Shown here piece by piece: positions 21,585 through 32,515 of a DNA stretch of 64,000 bases (position 1 is its first letter; the number at the start of each line of letters is the position of its first letter). The DNA lies in NCBI RefSeq assembly GCF_963675165.1, contig NC_087392.1, forward strand, positions 3,431,442 through 3,495,441, written 5' to 3'. This stretch comes from Halichondria panicea (Eukaryota > Porifera > Demospongiae > Suberitida > Halichondriidae). The position numbers and the translations under genes were made by a program. The notes under the pieces are model-generated. The model saw only the letters and a list, made by a program, of their open reading frames with translations. It made no database searches and was not told the origin of the DNA.

Positions 21585-24330
21585 TTAACCCTTTAACCGT
21601 CGGATTCTTAATTTCTATCGGGCGGCTCTCGTTTTTCCTCCTTTGGACGGAACAGGAAAAAAACCAAAGTGTGGAAGGTTGTGCCTGTTTGCAGTACTGT
21701 CCCTAAGAGAGGGACAATTGTGCCGAATGGGACTCGGCAGCAAATGGTTCACCGCTGAAGACCGGCTAGAAATTGCCGACTATCTCTCTGCTGAAGAGTT
21801 GCATTTCCTGATTGTTTGTCTCTACCCCCAACTAAAAGGAAAACCTTACGAGTTTTGTAAAGCAGCCCCGGTAACAGTGTCATTTTCACCCTTAAAATCA
21901 GTGATGAGAGCTAGACGTGGGAAGACCTTTCATCCTTTTTTCAGTGTCAATCAGTTAAGGGAACAGGTGGGCAAAGTTTATATAAGGTCCTTCACTGACT
22001 GAAATTGAGGCAAGTTGCTTGTTTACTCCACAGTATGAAGTGCATTATCCATAATTATATAATTATATAAGCGCCCCCTCAATGTGAAGAAATGTTACCG
22101 CCGTATTGAGTATTAGCATCCATGCATTCTCTTTGGTACTATGACTAATTATCTACAATTATTGCGCATTGCTATATACTGCATGCTTTTAGGGAACTCC
22201 CAATTTTGACCATACCATGCAAGTATTTGCTGTGCATGCTAGCTAGCACTGTGTCACTGAAGTGCAGTGTAGCACACATCTCATTGTATTTTCCTCCACA
22301 GAAACACAGTAATCTATGACAGGCACAAAGAGGCTCCCCCTAACCTCCTGCAAACCTTTATTGTGTTGAACTGGTCATGTGTACACGTGTAGGGGGTCAG
22401 AGGTCGGAGTGAGGTCTATTGCAGTTTGTGTGACTTTGCTTTTTGTTAGCCGCTACTTTAAAGTTCATTTTTATTTTAGAAAGTGGTTAAATCTCAAGTC
22501 TCAAGTGTGCCACGGGACCCAAGGCTAGGTAGACGTCTCCTACTGGTCAACTTGAAACTGCAACTGATATTGATGACCAGATCCCACTGCCTTCTGCTGC
22601 AACTGATGATGATGACCAGATCGGCCCCCATCACTGACTCAACTCTGGGCTCTCTACGCGAACCCATTGAAGTGGTATGTGCAAGTATTAACATTTGATT
22701 TATTGCCCTCTTCCTTGTACTTTTAGACTCGTGCCATTATGCATCAACAAGATGAAGAGTATGCCGATAGCGAGATCAAGAAATGTGTATGTGTGTGTGA
22801 CCTTTGCATTAACGTGCACTGCAGGAAAGGATACAGGATACGTGTAGAAAATAACGAGGAAGAAGCTAGAAAGTTACGAATAGATGAGGTAACATTACTA
22901 TAACAATTTTAATTACAGTGGTACAAACGAAACGTGACATGAAAGGGTCAGTGATTCCCGAACCTGCTGAAGGACTTGATGGTGTGGTCCACATTCGGGT
23001 CAGACTCCCCAATGGACAGCGGACAGCGTGTTTCAAGAAGATTCAACGGCTCTGATGATGTGAAGGTAGTTTAAGTTATAAATTAGTGGTTATTGGGTTG
23101 AAGGTTCTTTTCTTAGGAGCTCACTGCTTTTGTTGGATCACAGGAGTGCATCAACCTGAGACATTTTCGTCTGCTTGTCAGTGACGTACCCCATTGGCGG
23201 GTTTTGTGTGATGAGGGGTCACTCAGAGCAGCTGGAATCCAAGCATTCACACTTGTAACTGCTGAGAACACTACTGTAAGTGCAAGTATGTGGGACTGTG
23301 CTCTAAAAAAATTATAGCCTCTGTTGAGTAATGATTTTGTATCTTGTATTTTGTGCATACGTAACTTTGTTTTGTGAGGGTTCCAAGAGAATCGAGTGTT
23401 CCGAGAGAATCGAGTGTTCTGGGTAGCCCAATCTACAACGACCATAGTATGATGCAGGATGACGTTTCTCCTGACCTCGCCAATTTTATGGACCTAACTG
23501 AGACTGATGAGACTGATGACAATGAAGACAAAGGGTCATCTGTTCTGTAAGTAGTAATAAATAATTATGCCATTGGGTGATTTAACTTGTATAATTGTTC
23601 ACATCTGGAATTAATTTGTAGTACACATGCATGCAGTTGTTAGGGCGTGCAAGTGTTAGCATGTATGCACCTTTTATTGCACAGAAGCCGCTTCAACTAT
23701 TGCGATTAACATTGAATGGCGTGCACCAAGTCGAGGTTGGTCGTCTTTGAGAAGTGTATCGTAACAACCCGAACATTGTTCAGGTATTGATGGAGTGGGA
23801 TTATCAAGAGAATTGTTCTCTGCATTTTGGCAAAGTGAGAAAATTCCTATCATCACTCCTGAAACGACTTTCTTCCAAAGTGTGATGCTTCAGTTGTCAC
23901 CGACTTCTGCAATGACCTATCGCCTACCACCCAGAAGGTTTGGGCTATGGTGTGCCAGGACGGTGAAAGAGGGCTCACTCTGGCAAGTAGTATAGATTAG
24001 CTAGAATATCAGTAGTGTAAGTATAGTATAGCTAAAATAGAATTAGCAGTAATGAACAGTCTTTATGTGAGGAGCTTGTAAATTTCATAGATCGGTGAGT
24101 AATACATGTACGTATTGTAACGTATTGTAACGTATTGTACTTCAAATTGTATATTATCTTAGCACTGTTACATTCATATGATGTGAAAATCAAGCTTAGT
24201 CAAGCATATGATAGGCTGATCCATAAAATAAAATTTTTGATTTCCGCTGGCTGAGCATTTAAAGTTATGGCAACACATGTTGCACCATTTTATTCCTTGT
24301 TGTATGGGCATCCTTGTTGTATGGGCTTAG
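21585..24330 (+). mobile_element. TTAA-bounded element carrying a ubiquitin-like/G2E3-like gene
   Basis: The left edge is TTAACCC followed by TTAACCGTCGGATTCTTAATT. The tail (about 23950-24330) is repeated at 48836-49280, where the repeat ends with the reverse complement CCGACGG-TTAA at 49311-49321. Together the two copies show inverted termini: 17 bp, CCGTCGGATTCTTAATT, flanked by TTAA. In this copy the right terminus itself is not seen; homology ends near 24310. TTAA plus inverted ends suggests a piggyBac-type element, here with a non-transposase gene inside. Confidence 0.55.
21643..23552 (+). pseudogene. Ubiquitin-like-domain (G2E3/HECT-like family) gene within the element
   Basis: Exon 1 (21643-22002) reads KWFTAEDRLEIADYLSAEEL and LYPQLKGKPYEFCKAA. 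Later exons give QIPLPSAATDDDDQIG (about 22590), RAIMHQQDEEYADSEIKK (22735), EPAEGLDGVVHIRVRLPNGQ (22960), a second frame with LTAFVGSQECINLRHFRLLV and SDVPHWRVL (about 23120-23215), and DVSPDLANFMDLTETDET (23460, GTAAGT donor). The QQDEEY helix followed by RVRLPNGQR is the layout of UBX/ubiquitin-like modules. I associate this combination with G2E3-like HECT proteins expanded in fish and invertebrates. A 7-bp duplication at 23014-23027 breaks the frame inside the ubiquitin-like fold. The HECT part is not seen downstream here, but HECT exons lie at 29573-30143. Confidence 0.45.
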
Positions 24331-24559
24331 TTCATCGGCTTCTCCAGTATTGCTCTAGCACCGTACTTAGCCTATCAGCAGTAGATCTACTACCGGTAGA
24401 GCTATGTATAAACTAGCGCTTCACTATATAATACTATGGAGTCTTCTTGCTGTAGATGTCCTGCTGGGCAAGAAATCGTCGTCTGAGTCGTCCATGTCGA
24501 ATCTAAGCTAAGCTTCTTTATGGCTAGTACTAGTTTGTAAGCGGCCTTGTGCAATCACG

Positions 24560-24790
24560 CGATTTTGCCGCGGCAAAATGCCCGTTAAAGTTTTTGCCGC
24601 GGTAAATGGCTCAGTAAACATTCTGGAGCGGTATTTACAAATTTTGCTTTTTGCCGGGGCAATCGTCTCGGTATTTACCGAGGCAAACAGTTTTGCCGCG
24701 GCAATTGTCCCAGTAAAAATATTGCCGCGGCAAATGTCCCGGTAAAAATGTTTTGCCGCGGCAATATTACCGGCACAATACTGACTCAAA
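24560..24790 (+). repeat. TTGCCGCGGCAA palindrome array, copy 2
   Basis: Five or more TTGCCGCGG(C/T)AA cores are spaced 20-60 bp apart, with GGTAAA/CAGTAAA/CCGGTA linkers and a TTTTGCTTTTTGCCGGGGC segment. The end ATATTACCGGCACAATACTG matches copy 1 exactly. It could form several small hairpins or one large cruciform. There is no ORF of its own; the minus ORF through it is incidental. Confidence 0.85.
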
Positions 24791-24884
24791 TTACTTGGTT
24801 CCCTACGAACAAGAAGTAACTTCAGGTAAGGATAATCTTAGGTGTCTAGATCCAACAGAGGCTTTTTAACACCCTGTCTACTAC

Positions 24885-26665
24885 TCGCAGGTTATTATTC
24901 TGTCAATGTGTGGCGAACCGGGTAACACAGATGTCTAGCTGGGAGAAGAGTCCAGAGTACAGCTCCTCTTGTTGTGACCAAGTTGGCCACACTGTCCACA
25001 GCCTCTTGGCAGGGGGTGGATGGCTGGGAGAGGAGGGACTCTGGAGATGGCTGTCGACTGTCTGGCCGTGGAAGCAGATGGCACGCGACAGGGCAGAACT
25101 CTCGGATCTTATCATAGACTGCCGCTGAAGTGACAGACCCTTGGGTACAATCTCTGAAGGCATCTCATCCTGATCCAGCTTAACACCATCCTCCTTCAGA
25201 ATGTTGTGCTCCTTCCCCACAGAGTCGCTGTGCTTCTTTGTGGCAACAACACCGGACATCACATGGACATCACATGGAAATGTGGGAGTTTCCTAAAGAT
25301 TGGTGCAAAGAAACTTGCCACAACTCCACCGTTGCTATCCACTACAAGCTGGGCTTCCAAGTCAAACTGTAAGTGGTACAAGTGTGTTGTACAGTTTACT
25401 GCTTATTTATACGAGCTAAATGGGGCTTTTGTAAACTGACTAATAATTGACCGCACTGCAATGTGTACAATTGGCTAACTTCTATGTTTTTGGGAGCCTA
25501 TCTACACACGTAGGTGCTATAAAAATAGCATTATACTACAATTTACGATTTACCAAGATTCTTGGTAATTCTGGCGCATGTGTATACCAGCCGCCTTTCT
25601 CAGCGGCCTGGAATCGAGGCTACACCAGTGACGAAGCCGTCAATGCGCCTCGTTCATGGTCACAAGGATGAGTCGAACTTAATAATTATTAAAATCCTTT
25701 ACATACCACAATTTCTTTATCAGCAATAAGCTACCTATAATCTGATTTTTATGTACAAACCGCCTGAAGGCTTCCGATTTCTGTCCTAGTCTCTTGACGA
25801 GCCCAAAGCACCAGTCCGGAGAAAATTTGGTGTGTCCAACTACCAGAAATGAGAGAGTGATGTGAGTGGTCATCGAGCGCCATAGCAGGTACTGAACCAT
25901 GGTGTTGTTTTTGTTCTGTTTTTGTTCTGTCCAGAACAATTATCGGCATGCAAATACACTGTCTTCTCACCTGTAAATAGGATAATTTATTTTAGTTTGT
26001 GTCCCTTCATCACATAAAAATTATTGGATGTGTGTATTGAATCTCACCTAGGCCATGATGCTCAAAGTAGTAGTGAAGCTGGCTAACCACAACGTTTGCC
26101 CCCTTGCCACAGATTCCCGCCTCATCACAGAGGAAATTCATTTGGCGGGGAATTGCCTCACAGCACACCCCAAGCACTTCCGAGGTACTAAAAAGTACCT
26201 GGTTGCAGGGGATAGTGTACCTGCAAGATTTGCAAACATTTCTCACACATTATTATGCACGTATTATTATGTTTATGTCTATTATTACAGATCCCTACCT
26301 GTTGAGCGTAATCAAAAGCGTCGATATCCAAAGAGTTCGGACGAGTGTTTGAAGACAGCGGCGGTAGTGTGAGCGGATAGTCACTCTGCACTGGTCGCAT
26401 ACTGTCGCATACTGTCTTAAAGTTTGTCCAGATGCTCCATGTAGGCTGTCAGGGTCGCACTCTAGTGGCGTGTTGACAGCACGAGAGAGTGCTGTGCTGT
26501 TCTGCTGGCACAGATCAGTCATAGGCTGCTTTGTCACAACCAGGTAGGGAAGTAGCTGTCTCCACAATTTGCAAAATGTAGAGTAGCCCATTGCAATGTC
26601 CCCCTTGTACAGCTTCCATACTAACGTCTTTGAGGTGCTTGAGGGTCTGATGTCAGTCTTTCAAA
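24885..26665 (-). pseudogene. Multi-exon DDE-like TE protein with HADN-GQNKN and GHTKF motifs
   Basis: Minus-strand exons in order: MGYSTFCKLWRQLLPYLVVT and KQPMTDLCQQNS (26591-26500), AFDYAQQ ending at a donor near 26305, VHYPLQPG (about 26225), CCEAIPRQMNFLCDEAGICG plus YYFEHHGLGE (to about 26052), YLHADNCSGQNKN and QYLLWRSMTTHITLSFLVVG with HTKFSPDWCFGLVK (about 25930-25780), then LVVDSNGGVVASFFAPIFRK and EIVPKGLSLQRQ. HADN-x-SGQNKN...GHTKF looks like the metal-binding part of a DDE nuclease, a family I recall in many copies in sponges. Duplications of 11 bp at 25254-25275 and 25908-25929 each shift the frame, as does an indel near 26190. Intron sites are otherwise normal, so decay is slight. 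Confidence 0.65.
25602..25620 (+). repeat. 19-bp motif shared with 396-414
   Basis: This is the second exact copy of AGCGGCCTGGAATCGAGGC. It sits in what would be an intron or gap of the minus-strand gene. A CTCGTTC block follows, as at the first site. Confidence 0.7.
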
Positions 26666-27343
26666 ACCCAGGGACTCTACCGGGTAGTTCAGCACAAAGC
26701 ACTCGTATGACCAAAGCACTCGTATGACAAAGTGTTAGCTGGTAGTCGGTGCTTGTTGCCGTGTAACAGTCCATTTTCCCGCGTTGAGAGTACTGAGCCG
26801 GCATTTCTGTGGCGTGCGGCGTGCGTACAGATTTCTTTATGTGTACCCATGTAAGCGTACCTAGCGGGAGTACACATCATGAAATTCATACACAAAAATA
26901 CGCTGTTCGTGTTTGCGTGTGGATTTCTTGATGTGTAATAATGATGTGTAATAAATGCACAATACCTATCAATAAATACATACGCAAAGCATTTTTTAGT
27001 GCGTGTGATATGTGTATTTTAATTTACAGGTAGATAAATCTGAAAAACCGAGTACATAACTGCTGTTCCTCCGTGTCGAGATTCAACCACCACACCATCG
27101 CTACGATTAGTGCAGGCCGAAATTTGTCCATTGCAGGCCATTCTCATCTTTGTTATGTGACAAGTTTGCATCCACAGGTGTCACGCACAAAAGTTGTAAC
27201 GTCCTCGTCTTCCATCACAGAGAGCTCCATTGGACCGAGAGCGTGGTGCGTGAAGGGATCCGTACAAGCGCTGCTTCCAATGGATCTGTTTCATGTTGAA
27301 TGTCGCCATCATAAACAAAGGCAAGAACAATTATTGTTAAAAG
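26666..27343. other. No gene confidently supported
   Basis: The plus ORF at 27073-27369 has no recognised motif. A minus reading (MATFNMKQIHWKQRLY around 27310) looks slightly protein-like but is broken. I see no RNA gene or clear repeat boundary other than a 15-bp duplication near 26697-26730. Confidence 0.4.
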
Positions 27344-28092
27344 TTAACCCTTCCCTTTCCCGGCTTTAATTAAAAAAACAAAAATAATACAGAATAATTT
27401 TTGTTTAAAAATACTTATCTCATGAACAATGCATTGTAATCACTTGCAACTTGCAACTATATCCTGGGGGTACCATGACATCATCATCGTTACCTAGCAA
27501 CTGACCACCCCCCACTAATTAACGATTTTTTTTACACATTTCACAATGAAGGCGCATGAAGTCACTAAAGACACTAAGTAAGTGTTCTCAATGTTCTCAC
27601 GGTAACATGGTTCAATCAGGATCAGCAGAAACTTCTGTGCGAGGTCGTATCGGCAGACGCTCTTTTCCCGGGAAATGTTTTAACTAGACTAAGCATACCA
27701 CTACATATGATACTCCATACTTACTTACAAGGTCCAGGACTTTGGTTCATGCTCAGGAGCCGGCTCTTCAGGCTCTATATTTATAGCTTGACCTCTGAAA
27801 ATTAGTACTGTCCTCTTACTCAACAAGGCCATAAGCATCGTTATTCTCACTGTCTAGCTGCCCTAGCTGCCCTAGAACCTCGCTGAGGTTGTACTACGAA
27901 GATCTTGAAACATTATCAAACAGTCACTTTTCTGCATGAAGTGTACCTCGAGGCAAGATATTAAAGATACCACGTGAAAGAGCAGCATGTGCTGGTACCT
28001 GCGCATAGCTCCAACACAGCGCCCACAACGATTTTTTGAAAATTATCACTACCGCTGCCGTCATATGACGGCTAAAGCTGGGAAAGGGTTAA
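27344..28092 (-). mobile_element. piggyBac-like non-autonomous element, copy B (complete)
   Basis: It is bounded by TTAA at 27344-27347 and 28089-28092. The right end, read inwards, is TTAACCCTTTCCCAGCTTT followed by the perfect palindrome GCCGTCATATGACGGC (28057-28072). The left end is TTAACCCTTCCCTTTCCCGG, which contains a small duplication. About 750 bp long, with no coding frame. It is homologous to copy A (1874-2735) in inverse orientation. The TTAA flanks and CCCTTT ends are those of piggyBac-type elements. Confidence 0.8.
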
Positions 28093-28650
28093 AGCCTAAA
28101 ATTGTACCTTGCAGCGAGACTCAAACCTAGAGTCAGTACCCCCCATGTCTTTTTGTATTATTATTCTTCTGTTTCATTTTGATTACTGTGTTGTTCCTGT
28201 GCCGTCCATGTTATCGGTTTCTCGAGGTCTAGCCATTCTGATATGATTCATGGTCTTCTTGAGGCAACCTCAATATGTCGTTAATAGCCTTAGCCGTCTT
28301 AGAAGCGTTGCCTGAGCTCATGCTGTTCATATACTGTGTAGCTAGTAATGCACAATTGAGATACGCCCTTGCGCAAGGGAAAATCCCGTTACGTGTGACG
28401 TCACGTACAGTTAAAATTATTTGTGTTGAGTGGCCGTCCTCGCCTGCTCTTATGGTAAGCAAGTACAGCTTAAAACTTCACTAGTAGGTGCACGATAAAA
28501 ACTGTTTTGATGATTTTTGGCTGTTATTCTATTTTGGTCAATAGTGCTGCTTGTCCGGTTTTCCTAGAGCCCGGTCACGTACAAGAGCCTCAATACATTG
28601 TGTAGATCCAATAAACACTCAGCTACGGAGAAGCGTCACTGGAACCTACT
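28093..28650. other. No gene supported
   Basis: The overlapping ORFs at 28229-28462 (minus) and 28275-28484 (plus) are antisense to each other and neither shows a family motif. TCCGGTTTTCCTAGAGCC at about 28555 recurs at 21328 and in part at 48385. Confidence 0.45.
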
Positions 28651-28654
28651 ACTC

Positions 28655-29010
28655 GGAGGGACCCATGGACTCATGGTGCCATTGACGGATACTCGCGTAC
28701 CATTGTGTTCTTAAAATGTTCGCCTAACAACAAGGCAATTACTGTCCTGCAATCATTAATTTTATTGAAGCAGCTAGAGGAGCATGGACTGCCTAACAAA
28801 GTTCGCTCAGATTTAGGCGGGGATAGGCGGGGAAAGGTCGAACAACATTCTAGCAGCAGTGCAGTGGATCATCAATCCTTAACGAACGAATAGAACGCTT
28901 ATGGAGAGATGTCCACCGATGTGTAAGCGCTGACACGTTCCGTGGTATGCAGGAAATCGATATGTTTTGTCTAAGGAAGCCGGAGCACCTGTGGCAAACT
29001 GAACAATATC
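28655..29010 (+). pseudogene. Integrase-core protein relic, copy 2
   Basis: Pieces: HGAIDGYSRTIVFLKCSPNN, KAITVLQSLILLKQLEEHGL, PNKVRSDLGGD, NERIERLWRDVHRCV, ADTFRGMQEIDMFCL. The same order appears in the minus-strand copy at 19600-20260, and the RSDLGG-D and NERIERLWRDV motifs hold the Asp and Glu regions of the catalytic core. About 60 residues between GGD and the NER motif are shortened by a deletion and a duplication (GGCGGGGATAGGCGGGGA, 28817), and the WHIDG box ahead is lost. Inactive. The relation to an LTR element is not shown: no gag or RT is nearby. Confidence 0.7.
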
Positions 29011-29572
29011 ATAAGGTGTAACTCCTCGTTTCACCACGATCATTCTCGACATTCAACTTTCCACCAGTCTCTGCACCAATCTGCACCAAAAAATTACACA
29101 ATCAATGTACTATTATAAGAGTCGATCTTGTTGGTGAATGCCACCCAGTACATTAGTGCTTCCCTCTGGTGAGAACTCAGATTTAAAAAGAGAGTACATC
29201 TTGTCAGATTGGTTGGATTTGAAAACTTAAAAACTAAAAAGTTTCTTCGTAGTCGAAGGAGATCTCTGAATGACCTCCATGATCTAATCTACATAACAAA
29301 CATAATTATTGTGTTACCAAGCACATCGTAGTACTTATTAGAGCGTTGCCTTACCCTACTCGTTTAATTATCTTTACCTGCAAAGTCTCCAGCCCATTGA
29401 TTAACTGATTTTACAGACGGATATACTGAAGTGCAAGGCCATGGCAGTGATAATCCTTTCTTTGTCTACATTGTCTACTTCTTCGATGGATACTTCGAAA
29501 TGCCATAAGTTTAGTAGACGGTCGTTGTCTCAGCAAGATACATTGACACACGACACACACCTTAGCTATCTT

Positions 29573-30143
29573 TCAGAATCTGGAATCTGGAACAGATGAC
29601 ACAGATGGCCCAGTCATTCCATTAGCAATGTAGTCGGCAACAGTATCCGTGCCACCATGAACCAAGGATACGGCAATCATCTGCCCCACGTAGTAGAAGA
29701 CCTCAGGAAGGTTGTGACTGAGGGCACGGCAATTTTCTGGACCACAGAAAATGTTGTTATTCCTACCCATCAAAATATATAGGAACTCTCGCAACGGCCC
29801 ACCTGAAGATCAAAAATATAATAGCATACTCGTTTAGCACCAAACAAATAGAATCTGGAAATGGTGCTTATTATGTAAAAAAGAATTATGGATGGTTCTT
29901 CAAGTGGTATTTACCAAAAGAGCGAATTTGGAATAGGTGTGGCAACAAACTCAGCTACTCAAAATCCAGTCTCAAAATCTACTTAGCTGTGCTTAGTATT
30001 ATATATAGCATAGAACTACGGTATACACACTGAACATTGTACATGTAGTACTGCAAATTACCAACCTTCGTCTACAGCTGGTTCCCCTACAAACGTCACT
30101 TTCAGATGGTTATTAAAGTTGAACCTATTGCGGAAGTAGTAAA
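29573..30143 (-). pseudogene. HECT-domain exons, G2E3-like E3 ubiquitin ligase
   Basis: Exon at about 30073-30143 (minus) encodes FNNHLKVTFVGEPAVDEG and ends at a GT donor. After an intron with a TTCAG acceptor near 29807, the next exon encodes GGPLREFLYILMGRNNN, ENCRALSHNLPEVFYYVG, QMIAVSLVHGG and a variable end (VSSVPDSR). VTFVGEPAVDEGGPxREF is the start of the HECT N-lobe as found in G2E3-like ligases. The active-site cysteine lies in the C-lobe, which is not present, so this is an incomplete copy. Introns are intact and the exon is open. The family transfers ubiquitin from E2 to substrate. It may be a displaced part of the gene type at 21643. Confidence 0.65.
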
Positions 30144-30304
30144 GAGCGTCTGTCCAGACATGCTATGACTGATTTTGTAACAGTACCCTAAATATGCATG
30201 ATTTTGGAACAGAGCACTTAACTTAACAACAGCATTTTAGTTGATATCAGGTGTACACTTTTGACATAATTATTGTATAATTATAGTGTCCTCAGATGGT
30301 GTGA

Positions 30305-30570
30305 ATGGGTGGGCCTGAGTCTGAGTCTGAGTTTGAGTCCGATATCACATTTATGTACGCACTGTGGTGTATAATCGGTGTAATCATAACAACGTTTAAT
30401 AACACCTGTAGCCGCTTGATAGAACATCCATGGGCCTTGTGGAAGTCGAATGCACTACACATGTTTCCTTACGCAGATAACTGGCAGTGCATCATCTTCC
30501 GCATCACTCTCTTCGTCTTCTTTCACTTCATCATTCTCACTGCTTTGTGGATCATCACCACGTAACTGCT
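30305..30570. other. Short ORF, not a supported gene
   Basis: The ORF begins GGPESESEFESDITF, the SES part being due to a GAGTCT repeat, and continues as a hydrophobic frame with no match to a family. It precedes the MITE at 30598. Not called as a gene. Confidence 0.4.
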
Positions 30571-30597
30571 GCGCACACATTGAAAAAAGGCCATACA

Positions 30598-30793
30598 TAC
30601 CGCGAAATTTTCGAGGGGCTTCAATTTTCGAGGATTTTTCTGGGTTAGCAATCTTACAAGAAAATTATGTCAACCAAAATTGTTAGAATTATCTGTATAA
30701 CGTTGCAAAGATTCAAGGCATGGCTTCCGATAAGCTACGATTTTTAGAGGCAATTCCATGAAATGTAAGTGCCTCGAAAATTTCGCGGTATAC
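30598..30793. mobile_element. MITE with TACCGCGAAATTTTCGAGG ends
   Basis: The left end ATACCGCGAAATTTTCGAGG and the right end CCTCGAAAATTTCGCGGTAT are inverted repeats (about 20 bp, one or two mismatches). About 195 bp long, no ORF. The flanks read CATA and TACGGTACAT, so a TA target duplication is possible. Confidence 0.85.
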
Positions 30794-30820
30794 GGTACAT
30801 AGCTAGTTTTTACATACAAC

Positions 30821-30982
30821 CAAGAGTTCATTAGGAAGAGTACGCAAAAGGCGTTTCTCCAACCTTACGTAGCAACCACATCCACATGCTGATTTACAAG
30901 CCAGTATCTGTGATGTAAGATTGGAGGAATGCTTTTAGTGTACAGTCTATTGGAGTTGCGTACTCTTCCTAATGAACTCTTG
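30821..30982. mobile_element. MITE with perfect 27-bp inverted repeats
   Basis: Bases 30821-30847 (CAAGAGTTCATTAGGAAGAG and seven more) are the exact reverse complement of 30956-30982. Inner parts (GCGTTTCTCCAACCTTAC against GTAAGATTGGAGGAATGC) also pair imperfectly. The element is 162 bp and has no coding frame. I could not fix a target-site duplication. It lies 27 bp from the preceding MITE. Confidence 0.9.
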
Positions 30983-32515
30983 ATATGAACAACATACAAG
31001 TACACCCTACACGACTCACGTTCAGAGTATCTACAGCAAGTATGTAAATGGGACTTTTGACCGCTCCCGGCTGTCCACTTTGCTCCTCCTCCAGATGGTT
31101 ATAAGATTGAAAATTTGAATTCTGGATCATCGTGTTGTGTCGCAAATACCGAGCAGATTTCCCTCATTAGCAGATTTCCCTCATTATTTCGTCTTCAGTC
31201 ATACTAGATTTTAGTCTTATTTTTCCCACCAAACCATTGTTGGCCAAATACTCACGTGAGTCTTTCCCTCAAGGAATCTTTACCACTTTGTTGGCAGATG
31301 AGAAAGAACTTGGTAGACACATAATATCTCTATCGTAAATCCCCGAAGACTTCTCGAAGTCCGAGCTCGACATCTGTACATAATTTTAAGTCAATGGTAA
31401 CTGGTAACTGTATTGGTTCAAGAGTGGGCTAACACATTATACCATACTCTGACATGCATGTGTAAAATCCAAATTTTTTACTTTATGTGGTTCAGAATCT
31501 ATTAAGTAACCGCTGTTTGTGAGAGTAACCGCGAGTAACCACTGTTTGTGAGAGCATGTTTGTGAGAGCAGTAGTAAGAGCACTATTAATAGAAATTAAT
31601 AGTTCTATGTTAGAACAATTCGTATCACACGCCCTTATATCTGGTCTCTTCGATCTGGTAGCTAAACGTCTCTAAACATCGTCTCTAAACATCGATCTGG
31701 TAGCTAAACATCGATTCTGCATGGTCATCGATCTGGTAGCTAAACATCGAGTGCTTAAGGCCCGGGTCCAAATTTCGATACCAAAATTTACACTATGTTC
31801 ATACTGCTGTATTATTTGCGTGTGCTGCATCAAAATGATCAAGCTCAATGTTTTCGTTTTCCAAAAAACTAATTAGCTTAATTCAATTATGTGCCATAAA
31901 TGGTGATGACGTCATACCAGTTAAGTGCGTTGAAGATGCCAAGATCAAGCAAGGCTAGATGAACATCTCATAGCTAGGTACTAGTAGGAGTTAGAAGCTA
32001 GCATAGCTATTGGACATTTTTACTTCTTCCCATCATAATCATAACAACATACTCTATGCTACTCTTACCTTGTTTAAGTCCGCCGTATTTGTTGCCAAAG
32101 ATAATCGTTCTAGCAGCTAGCTAAGCGACCTTATGACGTCACATGCAATGAATAACATTAAAATAATCTCATGTTTAACACTACATGATCTACATAAAAT
32201 GTCGCAGAGTGGTGGTAAACATCGACCTGTTTACACAGGAAAACTTGACTTTGACTTGGCCTGTTAGACGGACAATCTGAGTTTCCGTTGAAAATGAAGA
32301 TAACGGGGGCTTAACAGAGCTAAACGGTGTGTCTGATAGGACGGCACCCGTGAGTAACACCGTTTCACTATGAACCGTCCAATCTAGATGTGTGAAACGG
32401 GAAGAGAGGGTAGGTAAACAATTATTAGCTAGCTTCTTGATATGATACTTATAATTATTGTGTTTGTAGTGTGCATTAATTCTGAAGAGTTTAGCAACTA
32501 TATATAAGAAACTGC
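30983..32515. other. No gene supported; small repeat cluster at 31500-31755
   Basis: At 31500-31575 CTGTTTGTGAGAG recurs. At 31650-31755 the block GATCTGGTAGCTAAACATCG recurs three times with shortened versions between. Nothing else recognisable was seen up to 32515. Confidence 0.5.

Noticed and set aside
20915-24790. Palindrome arrays as LTRs of a 3.8-kb element
   Set aside because: Although directly oriented and with the same end, they lack TG...CA ends, primer-binding site and equal length; kept as repeats only.
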